Part shown: piece after piece, positions 1-7,131 of the stretch
Position numbering within the stretch: position 1 is the first letter of the stretch
How the letters are laid out: every line of letters starts with the position of its first letter
Source: an uncultured Moraxella sp.
GTDB lineage: Bacteria; Pseudomonadota; Gammaproteobacteria; Pseudomonadales; Moraxellaceae
DNA: 13,795 bases
Assembly: GCA_916720335.1 (NCBI GenBank)
Contig: CAKAQU010000038.1
Span: 1 to 13,795 of the forward strand
Direction of reading: 5' to 3'
Notes under the pieces: generated by a model
What the model saw: only the letters and a program-made list of their open reading frames with translations
What the model was told of the DNA's origin: nothing
Databases searched by the model: none
Position numbers and translations under genes: made by a program

Positions 1-2
1 CG

Positions 3-1109
3 TCTAGCACTGGTAATTGTCCTTACGCATCAGCTAGTGATGAGACTCGAAATTTTTACGGCGTGCAATTTCATCCAGAAGTTACCCATTCTGCCAAAGG
101 CGTAGAACTGATTGCTAATTTTGTTCACAAGATTTGTGGCTGTGGTCGTGCGTGGAACTCAGACAATATCATTGAGCTGCGTATTAAACAATTACAAGAA
201 CAAATTGGCGATAATCAAGTGTTGCTTGGTCTATCTGGTGGTGTGGATTCTTCGGTTGTAGCGGCTTTATTGCACAAAGCAATCGGCGATAAACTCACTT
301 GTGTATTTGTAGATAACGGGCTGTTACGCTTAAATGAAGGCAATCAAGTGATGCAAATGTTTGCTGAAAATATGGGCATTCGGGTGATTCGTGCGGATGC
401 TGAAAACCGCTTTTTAACTGCATTAGCGGGCGTAACCGACCCAGAAGCTAAGCGTAAAATCATTGGTCGAGAGTTTATTGAGGTTTTTAGTGAAGAAGCC
501 CGTAAACTCAATGGTGTAAAGTTTTTAGCACAAGGCACAATTTACCCTGATGTGATTGAATCTGCTGCTAGCAAACATGGCAAAGCTCATGTCATTAAAT
601 CCCATCATAATGTTGGCGGCTTGCCAGATGATTTGGCATTTGAACTGGTTGAGCCTTTACGTGATTTGTTTAAAGATGAAGTGCATAAATTAGGCGTGGC
701 CCTTGGCATTCCTCATCATATGATTTACCGTCATCCATTTCCAGGACCTGGATTGGGCGTGCGTATTTTGGGTGAAGTTAAAAAAGAATACGCTGATATT
801 TTGCGTCTTGCGGATGATATTTTTATGCAAGAACTTAGAGCTAGTGGCTGGTATGATAAAACCGCGCAAGCCTTTGCAGTATTTCAACCGATAAAATCCG
901 TCGGGGTTGTTGGTGATGGTCGCCGTTATGCGTGGGTGATTGCTTTGCGAGCCGTGGAAACTGTGGACTTTATGACGGCGCGTTTTGCCCATTTGCCATA
1001 TGAGCTGATTGATAAAATTTCAACACGCATTATGAATGAAATCAAAGAAGTATCACGTGTGGTATATGATGTATCAAGTAAACCACCAGCAACCATTGAA
1101 TGGGAATAA
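3..1109 (+). CDS. guaA: GMP synthase (glutamine-hydrolysing), 5'-truncated by window edge
   Basis: Makes GMP from XMP, ATP and glutamine in the cytoplasm (last step of de novo guanine nucleotide synthesis). The reading frame is already open at base 3, so the true start lies outside the window; the GTG at 63 is internal. Visible parts in order: the end of the class I glutamine amidotransferase domain with [13 protein letters not shown], holding the His and Glu of the Cys-His-Glu triad (the Cys is outside); the ATP-pyrophosphatase P-loop SGGVDSS at about 231-251; the VFVDNGLLR stretch; and the C-terminal dimerisation domain with [17 protein letters not shown] and the family-typical end [10 protein letters not shown]. 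The frame is intact to TAA at 1107-1109. The gene converges on a leftward operon only 10 bases away. Identification is from motifs along the whole visible length and is very secure. Confidence 0.98.
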   Translation, partial: SSTGNCPYASASDETRNFYGVQFHPEVTHSAKGVELIANFVHKICGCGRAWNSDNIIELRIKQLQEQIGDNQVLLGLSGGVDSSVVAALLHKAIGDKLTCVFVDNGLLRLNEGNQVMQMFAENMGIRVIRADAENRFLTALAGVTDPEAKRKIIGREFIEVFSEEARKLNGVKFLAQGTIYPDVIESAASKHGKAHVIKSHHNVGGLPDDLAFELVEPLRDLFKDEVHKLGVALGIPHHMIYRHPFPGPGLGVRILGEVKKEYADILRLADDIFMQELRASGWYDKTAQAFAVFQPIKSVGVVGDGRRYAWVIALRAVETVDFMTARFAHLPYELIDKISTRIMNEIKEVSRVVYDVSSKPPATIEWE

Positions 1110-1113
1110 AGAA

Positions 1114-1170
1114 CAACGATTAACTGGTTGGGATTTGGTTTTGATAGCTTAACCAAATCCCTGCTCGTTG
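1114..1170. terminator. Inverted repeat between convergent guaA and the 149-aa gene; possible bidirectional terminator
   Basis: GGGATTTGGTT at 1130-1140 is perfectly complementary to AACCAAATCCC at 1151-1161, with a 10-base loop. An outer pair, CAACGA (1114-1119) and TCGTTG (1165-1170), could extend the hairpin across an internal loop. It lies just after the guaA stop and inside the last codons of the leftward gene. There is no clear T-run on either strand, so termination is inferred only from the stem and its position between two convergent genes. Confidence 0.45.
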
Positions 1171-1569
1171 CCCTTTAAAATCGTAATAAGCGCCTATCTT
1201 TCCCCATGCAAAAATACGTTCGGTTTGAAATAATTGATTTAGCCACAGGTTGTACTGGCGTTGTTTGTTTAATTCCTGTTCTTTCTGCCAAGTTTCCCAG
1301 CAAAATTCTTTTTCATATTTGTGGAAAAATTTAATATCAACACCCCAAATTTTCTTTTGATAAAAACATAAATTAATTTGAAAGTTAAAATCACCAATAT
1401 TTATTTTATCCAAATAGACCCATAAATAACCATTTTTAACATCATAAATATTATAATCTAATAAGCTATTGTTAATATCATCAAGTGATAGGTTCTTATG
1501 AATAATAAAATGATGATTAAGATGAATATTTCCTAAACTATCAATAATAGAATCAGGGAGATTTTGCAT
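1120..1569 (-). CDS. Hypothetical protein, 149 aa, aromatic-rich; last gene of PACE-dtd operon
   Basis: I do not recognise this protein. It has no signal peptide and no convincing membrane segment, so it is probably cytoplasmic. It is unusually rich in aromatics, with seven Trp including CWETW, WLNQLF and the C-terminal stretch AWGKIGAYYDFKGQRAGIWL, which reads as two beta-strands around a turn. ATG at 1569 follows the dtd stop by 12 bases without a strong ribosome binding site, so it is probably co-transcribed and perhaps translationally coupled to dtd. Its composition is very AT-rich (many AAT, ATT and TTA codons), more so than guaA. The last 14 codons overlap an 11-bp inverted repeat near the guaA end. 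Small DUF proteins or immunity-like proteins can look like this, but nothing here supports a specific role. Confidence 0.7.
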   Translation of the reverse strand: MQNLPDSIIDSLGNIHLNHHFIIHKNLSLDDINNSLLDYNIYDVKNGYLWVYLDKINIGDFNFQINLCFYQKKIWGVDIKFFHKYEKEFCWETWQKEQELNKQRQYNLWLNQLFQTERIFAWGKIGAYYDFKGQRAGIWLSYQNQIPTS

Positions 1570-1581
1570 AATAAACTTGGT

Positions 1582-2034
1582 TTATATTTCTAATAAAAAA
1601 TTAATTGGACCATCATTGATGGAAAAAACCTGCATATCTGCGCCAAATTCACCAGTTGCAATGTTGGGATAAATTTGTTTGGCGTAATCAATCATATCAT
1701 TAAATAATAATTTAGCTTGCTTAGGATGCATGGCTGGAGCAAAATCAGGTCGGCGACCGTTTTTGGTATTTGCCATCAAAGTAAACTGTGATACCAATAA
1801 TAATTCACCATGAATATCGGACAAACTTTTATCCATTTTCCCAAGTTTATCAAAATCTGTGGTATTTTCAAAGATACGATAAGTCAAAATTTTATCAATT
1901 AATTTTTTAGCTTTATCTAAGTTATCATCATGTCCAATACCAATATAAACCAAAATACCTTTTTCAATACTGCCAATTGTTTGATTATCTACACAAACTT
2001 TAGCTTGTCTTACTCTTTGAATCAGTGCTTTCAT
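1582..2034 (-). CDS. dtd: D-aminoacyl-tRNA deacylase
   Basis: Hydrolyses D-amino acids (and glycine mischarged on tRNA-Ala) from tRNA, a chiral proofreading step in the cytoplasm. The 150-aa length fits the family (E. coli Dtd is about 145). Visible signatures are the N-terminus MKALIQRVRQAKVCVD, the SQFTL motif at residues 82-86, and the C-terminal NDGPINF at 140-146, which contains the Gly-cisPro pair (G142-P143) that rejects L-amino acids. The usual NDGPVTF is NDGPINF here, a mild change. The start ATG at 2034 overlaps the stop TGA of the upstream PACE gene as ATGA, so the two are almost certainly translationally coupled. The neighbours have no obvious functional link to tRNA proofreading. 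Confidence 0.96.
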   Translation of the reverse strand: MKALIQRVRQAKVCVDNQTIGSIEKGILVYIGIGHDDNLDKAKKLIDKILTYRIFENTTDFDKLGKMDKSLSDIHGELLLVSQFTLMANTKNGRRPDFAPAMHPKQAKLLFNDMIDYAKQIYPNIATGEFGADMQVFSINDGPINFLLEI

Positions 2035-2486
2035 TGTTTTCCTTGTTTTTTTAAAATGAAATAACGCATAAAATCATAAATCCAATTATAAATAAACGCA
2101 TAAATACTAATGGCAATTGATAAACCAATATCCATAATAAATGCGTTTGATAAAAAAATATTTAACGCATAGGCAATAACAGGAGCAGTAAATAGTAGTA
2201 AACCACCTTCAAATAATAAAACATGCAATAATCTTATTAAAACACGACGATTTAAACGCCCACCTATAAAAATTTTATCAAAAAAATAATTAAAAATTAC
2301 ATTCCAAACCATTGCCATTATAGACACGATAACTGATAAACCAAACGTGGTGCTGATGTGATAAGAGTCTGACAATTTAATAATAAGAATAGAAATAACA
2401 ATCGCACCCAATTCAAATAATACAGCGTGAAAAATACGCTCTTTAGTGGTCATTAGATGATTGGTATTATTTAAGCTATTATTCAT
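2031..2486 (-). CDS. PACE-family (AceI-like) multidrug/chlorhexidine efflux transporter
   Basis: Small inner-membrane protein of the proteobacterial antimicrobial compound efflux family, whose prototype AceI of Acinetobacter exports chlorhexidine. The 151 residues contain two copies of the bacterial transmembrane pair domain: RIFHAVLFELGAIV (about 17-30) opens the first and RLLHVLLFEGGLLL (about 85-98) the second, each followed by a second helix ending in WNVIFNYFFD and YNWIYDFMRY. Glu25 corresponds to the functionally important membrane Glu of AceI. Four helices are expected. The start could be ATG at 2486 or the internal ATG at 2453 (residue 12, MTTKERIFHA), which matches AceI length better; neither has a clear Shine-Dalgarno. 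It is the first gene of the operon with dtd. Substrate is not deducible from sequence. Confidence 0.88.
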   Translation of the reverse strand: MNNSLNNTNHLMTTKERIFHAVLFELGAIVISILIIKLSDSYHISTTFGLSVIVSIMAMVWNVIFNYFFDKIFIGGRLNRRVLIRLLHVLLFEGGLLLFTAPVIAYALNIFLSNAFIMDIGLSIAISIYAFIYNWIYDFMRYFILKKQGKQ

Positions 2487-2632
2487 AATAGTTAATTTAT
2501 TTTAATAAAATCATAATTGTAACATAATTTATTATTTTTTATTAGTAAGAAATTTATTAAAATCATCTTGTCTTTTGAGTAAATTTCATGAATAATAGAG
2601 TTTAAAGATTTTATTTATTTTGGAGGTTTTTT
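2487..2632. promoter_or_regulatory. AT-rich divergent intergenic region with candidate promoter and strong RBS for the DksA-like gene
   Basis: This 146-base region separates two divergently transcribed units. For the rightward gene a plausible sigma-70 promoter is TTGTCT (2568-2573), 17 bases, then AATAAT (2591-2596), followed by GGAGG at 2622-2626, six bases from the ATG at 2633. For the leftward PACE operon only generic AT-rich -10-like hexamers are visible and no clear assignment is possible. Confidence 0.4.
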
Positions 2633-2956
2633 ATGAATATTGAAAAATATAAAACAGCATTATTAAATTTAAAAAATGAATACCAATCTCGTATTGATAA
2701 AATCAGCGATCATATTTATCATCCCCAAGACGACCTAAACCATCATTGGACTGACCAAGCGGTTGCAAGCCAAGAAAATGACATGCGTAAAAATTTACTG
2801 TTTGAAGCAGAACAAAGTATGACTATGGTAAACAATGCCCTTTTACGCATCGAAAATGGCAGTTATGGCATCTGTGCTAAATGTGGTGAAGAGATTGAAC
2901 CGGGGCGTTTGGATGCCATACCATATGCTTGGCTTTGTGTAAAACATGCTCAGTAA
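2633..2956 (+). CDS. TraR/DksA-family zinc-finger protein, short type
   Basis: A 107-aa protein with an N-terminal alpha-helical hairpin-like region (about 1-75, rich in charged residues and Asn) followed by a DksA-type zinc finger, YGICAKCGEEIEPGRLDA then LCVKH. The ligands would be Cys81, Cys84, Cys102 and His105, that is CxxC-x17-CxxH, where classical DksA has a fourth Cys. Members of this family bind in or near the RNA polymerase secondary channel or are uncharacterised small relatives (YbiI-like). It is shorter than true DksA (about 150 aa), so it should not be called dksA. The start is fixed by GGAGG six bases upstream of ATG. The gene ends six bases before the convergent phosphoesterase stop. 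Role as a transcription regulator is inferred from family only. Confidence 0.88.
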   Translation: MNIEKYKTALLNLKNEYQSRIDKISDHIYHPQDDLNHHWTDQAVASQENDMRKNLLFEAEQSMTMVNNALLRIENGSYGICAKCGEEIEPGRLDAIPYAWLCVKHAQ

Positions 2957-2962
2957 TCGTGC

Positions 2963-4039
2963 TTAATTGGTAAGTGTAACTACCCAAACTTCCGATTGCG
3001 AACCTAAACGAAATGGCACGCCCCAAAAACCATAACCTGAGGATACAATGGTGTGCATATTGCCAACTTTACCATAGCCATAGGCGATGGTATTTAGGGC
3101 TTTGACAATGAAGTTGGCAGGAAAAATTTGCCCATTGTGAGTATGTCCTGAGACTTGTAAATCAATTGGCAGTTTAGCGTTCTGGTCAATTCGGCTTGGA
3201 CGATGGTCTAATAAAATAACTAAATTATCAGTATCTACCCCCAAAAGTAGCTCCTGAGTGTTTTTTCGGTTTGTGGCGTGGTCATCAAATCGACCAATAA
3301 TAGTGATGGGCGTGCCATTAATGGTTGTGCTGGCAGTTTTATCATCCAATAACACCATGCCAGTTTCTTTGATAGCAGAAGCAATGGCAAATCTTTGTTG
3401 ATTGTTGTATAAATCATGATTACCTAGACTGGCATAAACCTGATGATTGGCAGATTTAACCACGGCTTCAAACGCAGGTTTCATGTGTTTTTCATCATAA
3501 ATATGAGTGTCATCATCCATAATATCGCCAGGCATAAGCAGCATATCAACACGTTCTTGATTTAAGATATGAGCAAGTTGATATAGTTGTTTACTACCAA
3601 ATAATTGCCCCAAATGCAAATCAGACACCATGGCAAGTTTAATTGGTTTATTGATGGGTTTATCTATTTTTAGATTTAAATATCGTACGGTTGGGGTATA
3701 GGCATTGTATATGCTCATCGCAATTAAACTGATAAAAATCAATACAGATACGGTTCGAATTGCATGGGGATAATTTGGGGATAACTGCAAACGCTGACTG
3801 GCAAGGCTTGTTAAAAACGTCAAACCAAATGTCATCATCACAAACCATAAAATGGCAAGCCAGCTCATTGTTAGGCGAAATTTACCAAAAAATAAACCTG
3901 CCAAAAAAAGATTGCTGATGATAAATATTGTGATAAAAAGTGTGGTTTTTGAAATGGAAAAATAAGGTTTGCTAAACCAAAAAATCCCCTTAGCCAATCC
4001 AAAAGTAAATAGCTGATAAAATAATACAATACATGTCAA
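2963..4039 (-). CDS. Membrane-anchored calcineurin-like metallophosphoesterase
   Basis: Metal-dependent phosphoesterase related to the YkuE/YaeI group. Three hydrophobic segments (about residues 33-51, 58-79 and 94-113) anchor the protein in the inner membrane; the catalytic domain follows. The metal-binding motifs are complete: SDLHLG (D140, H142), GDIMDDD (D172), GNHD (N207, H208), LDHRP (H279) and GHTHNGQ (H299, H301). YkuE-like relatives act on phospholipids or related substrates, but the substrate here is unknown. The in-frame start available is TTG at 4039, with no ribosome binding site. The natural-looking ATG at 4053-4055, which overlaps the upstream hydrolase stop as TGATG, is out of frame because of an 8-base homopolymer at 4038-4045; one base fewer would fuse it in frame. 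Probably co-transcribed with the YheT-like gene. Confidence 0.92.
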   Translation of the reverse strand: MTCIVLFYQLFTFGLAKGIFWFSKPYFSISKTTLFITIFIISNLFLAGLFFGKFRLTMSWLAILWFVMMTFGLTFLTSLASQRLQLSPNYPHAIRTVSVLIFISLIAMSIYNAYTPTVRYLNLKIDKPINKPIKLAMVSDLHLGQLFGSKQLYQLAHILNQERVDMLLMPGDIMDDDTHIYDEKHMKPAFEAVVKSANHQVYASLGNHDLYNNQQRFAIASAIKETGMVLLDDKTASTTINGTPITIIGRFDDHATNRKNTQELLLGVDTDNLVILLDHRPSRIDQNAKLPIDLQVSGHTHNGQIFPANFIVKALNTIAYGYGKVGNMHTIVSSGYGFWGVPFRLGSQSEVWVVTLTN

Positions 4040-4045
4040 AAAAAA
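4038..4045 (-). repeat. T8 homopolymer at the start of the phosphoesterase gene
   Basis: Eight A on the plus strand (T8 in the coding direction) lie between the coupled ATG (4053-4055) and the phosphoesterase coding region. From that ATG the present tract length gives a 21-codon dead-end frame. A T7 tract would read MRMVFLTCIVLF straight into the gene. This could be a slippage switch, a sequencing error or simply an alternative TTG start. Confidence 0.6.
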
Positions 4046-4054
4046 CCATTCGCA

Positions 4055-5020
4055 TCAAACAGTTACCCCCAAAAATACCAAAGCCTGTTTGCCAATAAAA
4101 TCTAAATTGAAACTTTTAGTTTTATAATCATAATTGACAAAACCAATATGCCCGCCATGTTTGGTATCTAAAAGTTCCACATCTGCTGATACGTCGCCAG
4201 ATACCGCCGTTACTCCTAAAAAGGGGTCATCTTTGGCGGTGATAATGAGTGTGGGTTTTTGAATTTGGTTTAAAAAAGGTAGGGCAGATGATTTTTGATA
4301 ATAGTCATTTTTTGAGCGAAAACCATGACGTGGTGCGGTAAAGGCATTATCAAAATCACTAAGGCGTTTGGCATTTTTTAAAACGCAAACTTCATCACCT
4401 GTAAGCTGATTGGCAAGGGCTTTTTTGATAATTGGGTTTAGTAGATATGGGGTGTAAATATGCCGTCCAAAAAATCGTTCCATCGCCACTGCTGCGCTGG
4501 CTAAGTCTACAGGTGCTGATACTACAACCGCTTTTTGGCAGATTGCATCAGAGTCATATTCTCCCATATATTTGGCTAGGGCATTGCCACCAAGCGAAAC
4601 TCCAATAGCATAAATGCAGGAGAATTTTTCTGCTAAATGGTTTAGATAATGATGAATCTCTTTGGTATCACCTGCGTTATAAAATACCTTACCAGACACT
4701 GCAACGCCGCCACATGAGCGAAAATGAGCCACAACAAAATTCAGCCTGGCTTCATGTACAATTTTTGCCAATGTTTTAGCATAATGACTTTGACTTGAAC
4801 CTTCCATGCCGTGAAATAGTACCACAACAGGCGTGATGTATTTGCCGTTTTCATCTTTTTGTTTGTTGGCAAACAAATAATCAAATGCTACATCGCTTTC
4901 TGATAACGAATCTTTAATCAATTCGCGTTCATATTTTGGATTGAATTTAACCAAGTAACGAGGAAGAATGGTTTGTAAATGGGGGTTTTTGAGCCAAATG
5001 GGCGGATTAAAATACATCAT
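4055..5020 (-). CDS. YheT-type alpha/beta hydrolase (UPF0017 / AB-hydrolase-4 family)
   Basis: A cytoplasmic alpha/beta hydrolase of 321 aa with no signal peptide. The N-terminus carries the family signature PPIWLKNPHLQTILPR. The oxyanion region is HGMEGSSQSHY (70-80), the nucleophile elbow GVSLGGN has Ser142, the acid is D264 or D265 in AKDDPFLG, and the catalytic His is in KHGGHIGF (H291). SCGGV near residue 102 is also typical of the family. Members include E. coli YheT and eukaryotic ABHD1/3-like lipases and esterases; the natural substrate of the bacterial proteins is not established. It starts with tandem ATG codons at 5020 and ends in a TGA that overlaps the ATG at 4053-4055 of the following reading frame as TGATG. 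It probably forms a transcription unit with the downstream phosphoesterase, suggesting a shared ester/phosphoester or lipid-related role (inference). Confidence 0.93.
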   Translation of the reverse strand: MMYFNPPIWLKNPHLQTILPRYLVKFNPKYERELIKDSLSESDVAFDYLFANKQKDENGKYITPVVVLFHGMEGSSQSHYAKTLAKIVHEARLNFVVAHFRSCGGVAVSGKVFYNAGDTKEIHHYLNHLAEKFSCIYAIGVSLGGNALAKYMGEYDSDAICQKAVVVSAPVDLASAAVAMERFFGRHIYTPYLLNPIIKKALANQLTGDEVCVLKNAKRLSDFDNAFTAPRHGFRSKNDYYQKSSALPFLNQIQKPTLIITAKDDPFLGVTAVSGDVSADVELLDTKHGGHIGFVNYDYKTKSFNLDFIGKQALVFLGVTV

Positions 5021-5088
5021 AATTGTAAATTTACTGACTTGTTAAAAAGATTAAAAAATTTGATGGATTTGCTGCAATTAAATTTTTA

Positions 5089-6303
5089 TTAACCAAAACA
5101 TACCTGACCAAGCACAACACTTGACGCTGCTCCTGTGACTTCAGGTAAATTACCCGCCTGCATTAGTATGCTTTGACGAGCTAGCCAAGAAAAAGCGCAC
5201 GCTTCCACCCAGCTTGGCGAAAGCCCTTTAGCATCCGTGGTGGTTACTTGCCAATCAGGTAGCAAATTTGCTAATCTTTGTAAAAGATAAACATTATAAG
5301 CGCCACCACCACACACAAAAAGTTGATTATGTTTTTGGGTGAATTTATCAATTTCACGGCTGGCTGATAATGCTGTAAATTCACATAAAGTAGCCTGCAC
5401 ATCTTGGGGTGAAATATCAAAATCAATCAAAATATCATCAAGCCAAGCCAAATGAAAATCTTCTCGCCCTGTGGATTTGGGTGCGGATTTGGATAAAAAC
5501 TCATGCTGCATCAATCGGTCTAATAGAGCAAAACTTACCGCACCTGATTTTGCCCAGTCACCATTTTTATCATAGGGTGTGCCAAGATGGCGGTTTGCCC
5601 AGCCATCCAGTAGCAGATTTGCAACCCCCGTATCATAACCTAAAACAGCGTCGCCCAAAACCGTGATATTGGCGATGCCGCCTAAATTTAATACAACCTG
5701 CACGGTGTTTTGTGCGTAATCATCAGATGATTGGTTTTGCCCAAAAATGGCTTGATGAAATGCAGGCACAAGAGGAGCGCCTTGTCCGCCAACCGCCATA
5801 TCGCGACGACGAAAATCACTGACTACACTGATGCCTGTTTTTTCAGCAAGTATATTAGGGTCAAGCAGCTGTAAACTAAAACCAAATTGCGGACGATGGC
5901 GGACGGTTTGACCATGGCAACCAATGGCAATGATGTCGTTGGCATTGATAGGTGATTTTTTCAAAAGCTCAAAAACCACTTGTGCGGCAAATTGAGCGTA
6001 CAATACGCCACCATAACCCCAAAAATCCAGTTCGCTAAATCCTTGATAGTCATCATCTTGTAATTCATCAATGCCATTAGGCGTGCAAAGCATTAATAAA
6101 ATTTGTCTTAACTTTGGTGGAAACGGGCAGCTGTGTGTCGCAATTACAGAAATTTTATTGGCTGATTTTTCATCAAATTGACAGATGACCGCATCTAAAG
6201 CATCTAGGCTAGTACCGCTCATCATGCCAATATAATAGCCTTCATTATCGTGATTTAAATCAAAAAGTTCATGCAAGTCTTCTAGGTGTTGATTTTCTAA
6301 CAT
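5089..6303 (-). CDS. anmK: Anhydro-N-acetylmuramic acid kinase
   Basis: Phosphorylates 1,6-anhydro-MurNAc with ring opening to give MurNAc-6-phosphate in peptidoglycan recycling, in the cytoplasm. Motifs in order: the phosphate-binding YYIGMMSGTSLDALDAV (23-39); GCHGQTVRHRP (128-138); DFRRRDMAVGGQGAPLVP (163-180); LNLGGIANIT (205-214); the catalytic Asp224 in GYDTGVANLLLD; and CGGGAYNVYLL (331-341). The C-terminus LSPSWVEACAFSWLA is family-typical. The protein is 404 aa, longer than the usual 370 or so, mostly through about 22 extra N-terminal residues before the first strand. The usual DTGPxN motif reads DTGVAN here. It starts at ATG 6303 with a weak GAG-type binding site. It lies 68 bases upstream of the YheT-like gene and could share its transcript. 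It is divergent from a lysozyme-inhibitor gene. Confidence 0.96.
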   Translation of the reverse strand: MLENQHLEDLHELFDLNHDNEGYYIGMMSGTSLDALDAVICQFDEKSANKISVIATHSCPFPPKLRQILLMLCTPNGIDELQDDDYQGFSELDFWGYGGVLYAQFAAQVVFELLKKSPINANDIIAIGCHGQTVRHRPQFGFSLQLLDPNILAEKTGISVVSDFRRRDMAVGGQGAPLVPAFHQAIFGQNQSSDDYAQNTVQVVLNLGGIANITVLGDAVLGYDTGVANLLLDGWANRHLGTPYDKNGDWAKSGAVSFALLDRLMQHEFLSKSAPKSTGREDFHLAWLDDILIDFDISPQDVQATLCEFTALSASREIDKFTQKHNQLFVCGGGAYNVYLLQRLANLLPDWQVTTTDAKGLSPSWVEACAFSWLARQSILMQAGNLPEVTGAASSVVLGQVCFG

Positions 6304-6503
6304 AAAAGCTCAAATTCAATTTTAAAATTATTATTAGCATAACAAATTTAATTAAATTTTACCTAAAATTTGCCAAAAATAGGATAAAAATATCTATAAT
6401 CTTGCGGGTGTAACAAAATATTTCTTATTGGTGAGCGATTGATGAGCATATTTTCTCAAAAATTACACTTGTTCAGTATTTTGTCAAAATGCTAATTTGA
6501 TGA

Positions 6504-6532
6504 TTGCAAAGCAAAAAAGTCTTTGTTATATT
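6504..6532 (+). promoter_or_regulatory. Candidate sigma-70 promoter of the ACP-like gene
   Basis: TTGCAA (6504-6509) and TATATT (6527-6532) are separated by 17 bases, the optimal spacing. Transcription would begin near 6539, giving a leader of about 30 bases that contains the AGGAG at 6561-6565. The rest of the 6304-6570 intergenic region is AT-rich and must also hold the leftward anmK promoter, which I cannot place with confidence. Confidence 0.5.
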
Positions 6533-6570
6533 ATGCTTACTTTTTTAGTTGTCTCAATTTAGGAGCATTT

Positions 6571-6966
6571 ATGAAAAAATCTCTATTAATCGCTAGCGTT
6601 ATTGCTGTAGCTTCTATGCCTTTAGCTCATGCAGATTATGCGTCCGATTCAAGAGCGGCTCATGGTTCTACCAAAACTACAAAGACAGTGAATTATCATT
6701 GTCAAAATGGCAAAAACGTACGTGTAACTTACGGTTTTAATGCTCAAAAATTACCTACTTATGCTCAAGCTAACATTGATGGTAAAAACCGCTTTTTACC
6801 AATCAATCTAAATCGCAGTGATAATGTAGATACCGTGTTTGGTGATTCTAATAACTATAGCATCATGACAGACGCGATGACTTTGGCTAACCACAGAAGC
6901 AAAAGCATCAACATTCAAAGCGCATCTGGCGAGTTTGCTTTCAAAGGCTGCAGCCCAAGAAGATAA
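6571..6966 (+). CDS. Secreted adhesin complex protein (ACP) / MliC-like lysozyme inhibitor homologue
   Basis: A 131-aa exported protein. MKKSLLIASVIAVASMPLAHA is a clean signal peptide with cleavage after AHA, leaving about 110 residues. The mature part closely follows the pattern of the Neisseria adhesin complex protein: VNYHCQNGKNVRVTYGF, then YAQANIDGKNRFLPINL, RSDNVDTVFGD, and the C-terminal FKGCSPR. Cys44 and Cys127 match the two Cys that form its disulfide. Neisseria ACP has a MliC-like beta-barrel, inhibits C-type lysozyme and contributes to adhesion, so a periplasmic or surface lysozyme-inhibitor role is inferred. The start at 6571 is chosen because AGGAG (6561-6565) precedes it and the signal peptide begins there; an upstream TTG at 6523 would lie inside the promoter. 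Monocistronic, with its own terminator. Confidence 0.85.
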   Translation: MKKSLLIASVIAVASMPLAHADYASDSRAAHGSTKTTKTVNYHCQNGKNVRVTYGFNAQKLPTYAQANIDGKNRFLPINLNRSDNVDTVFGDSNNYSIMTDAMTLANHRSKSINIQSASGEFAFKGCSPRR

Positions 6967-6995
6967 TCTAATATCAAATAGTTGATATTAACATC

Positions 6996-7031
6996 ACACC
7001 CTAAAAGCAAAAGTTTTTAGGGTGTTTTTTT
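6996..7031 (+). terminator. Rho-independent terminator of the ACP-like gene
   Basis: ACACCCTAAAA (6996-7006) pairs with TTTTAGGGTGT (7015-7025) around an 8-base loop, a perfect 11-bp stem that continues into a run of seven T (7025-7031). It sits 30 bases after the stop codon of the ACP-like gene. Confidence 0.9.
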
Positions 7032-7092
7032 GTGATGAATAAAATCAATCCTGTTTATAATGTAGATTTGTTTAAATTTTAAATAAAAATAA

Positions 7093-7120
7093 AAATCCCT
7101 TAATTTTATTTAAGAGATTT
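7093..7120 (-). terminator. Rho-independent terminator of rnr
   Basis: On the minus strand AAATCTCTTAA (7120-7110) pairs with TTAAGGGATTT (7103-7093), with one G-U wobble that exists only in this direction, and is followed by a T-rich stretch. It lies 12 bases beyond the rnr stop codon. The opposite direction also has a T-run but carries a C-A mismatch, so the hairpin serves rnr best. Confidence 0.75.
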
Positions 7121-7131
7121 TTTATATTTAA

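Noticed and set aside
344..1156. Leftward frames of 64-100 aa overlapping guaA
   Set aside because: They are antisense shadows of a strongly conserved gene and lack start signals.
6523..6570. Upstream TTG start extending the ACP-like protein by 16 residues
   Set aside because: It lies within the probable promoter and would place a hydrophobic stretch before an obvious signal peptide; AGGAG directly precedes the ATG at 6571.
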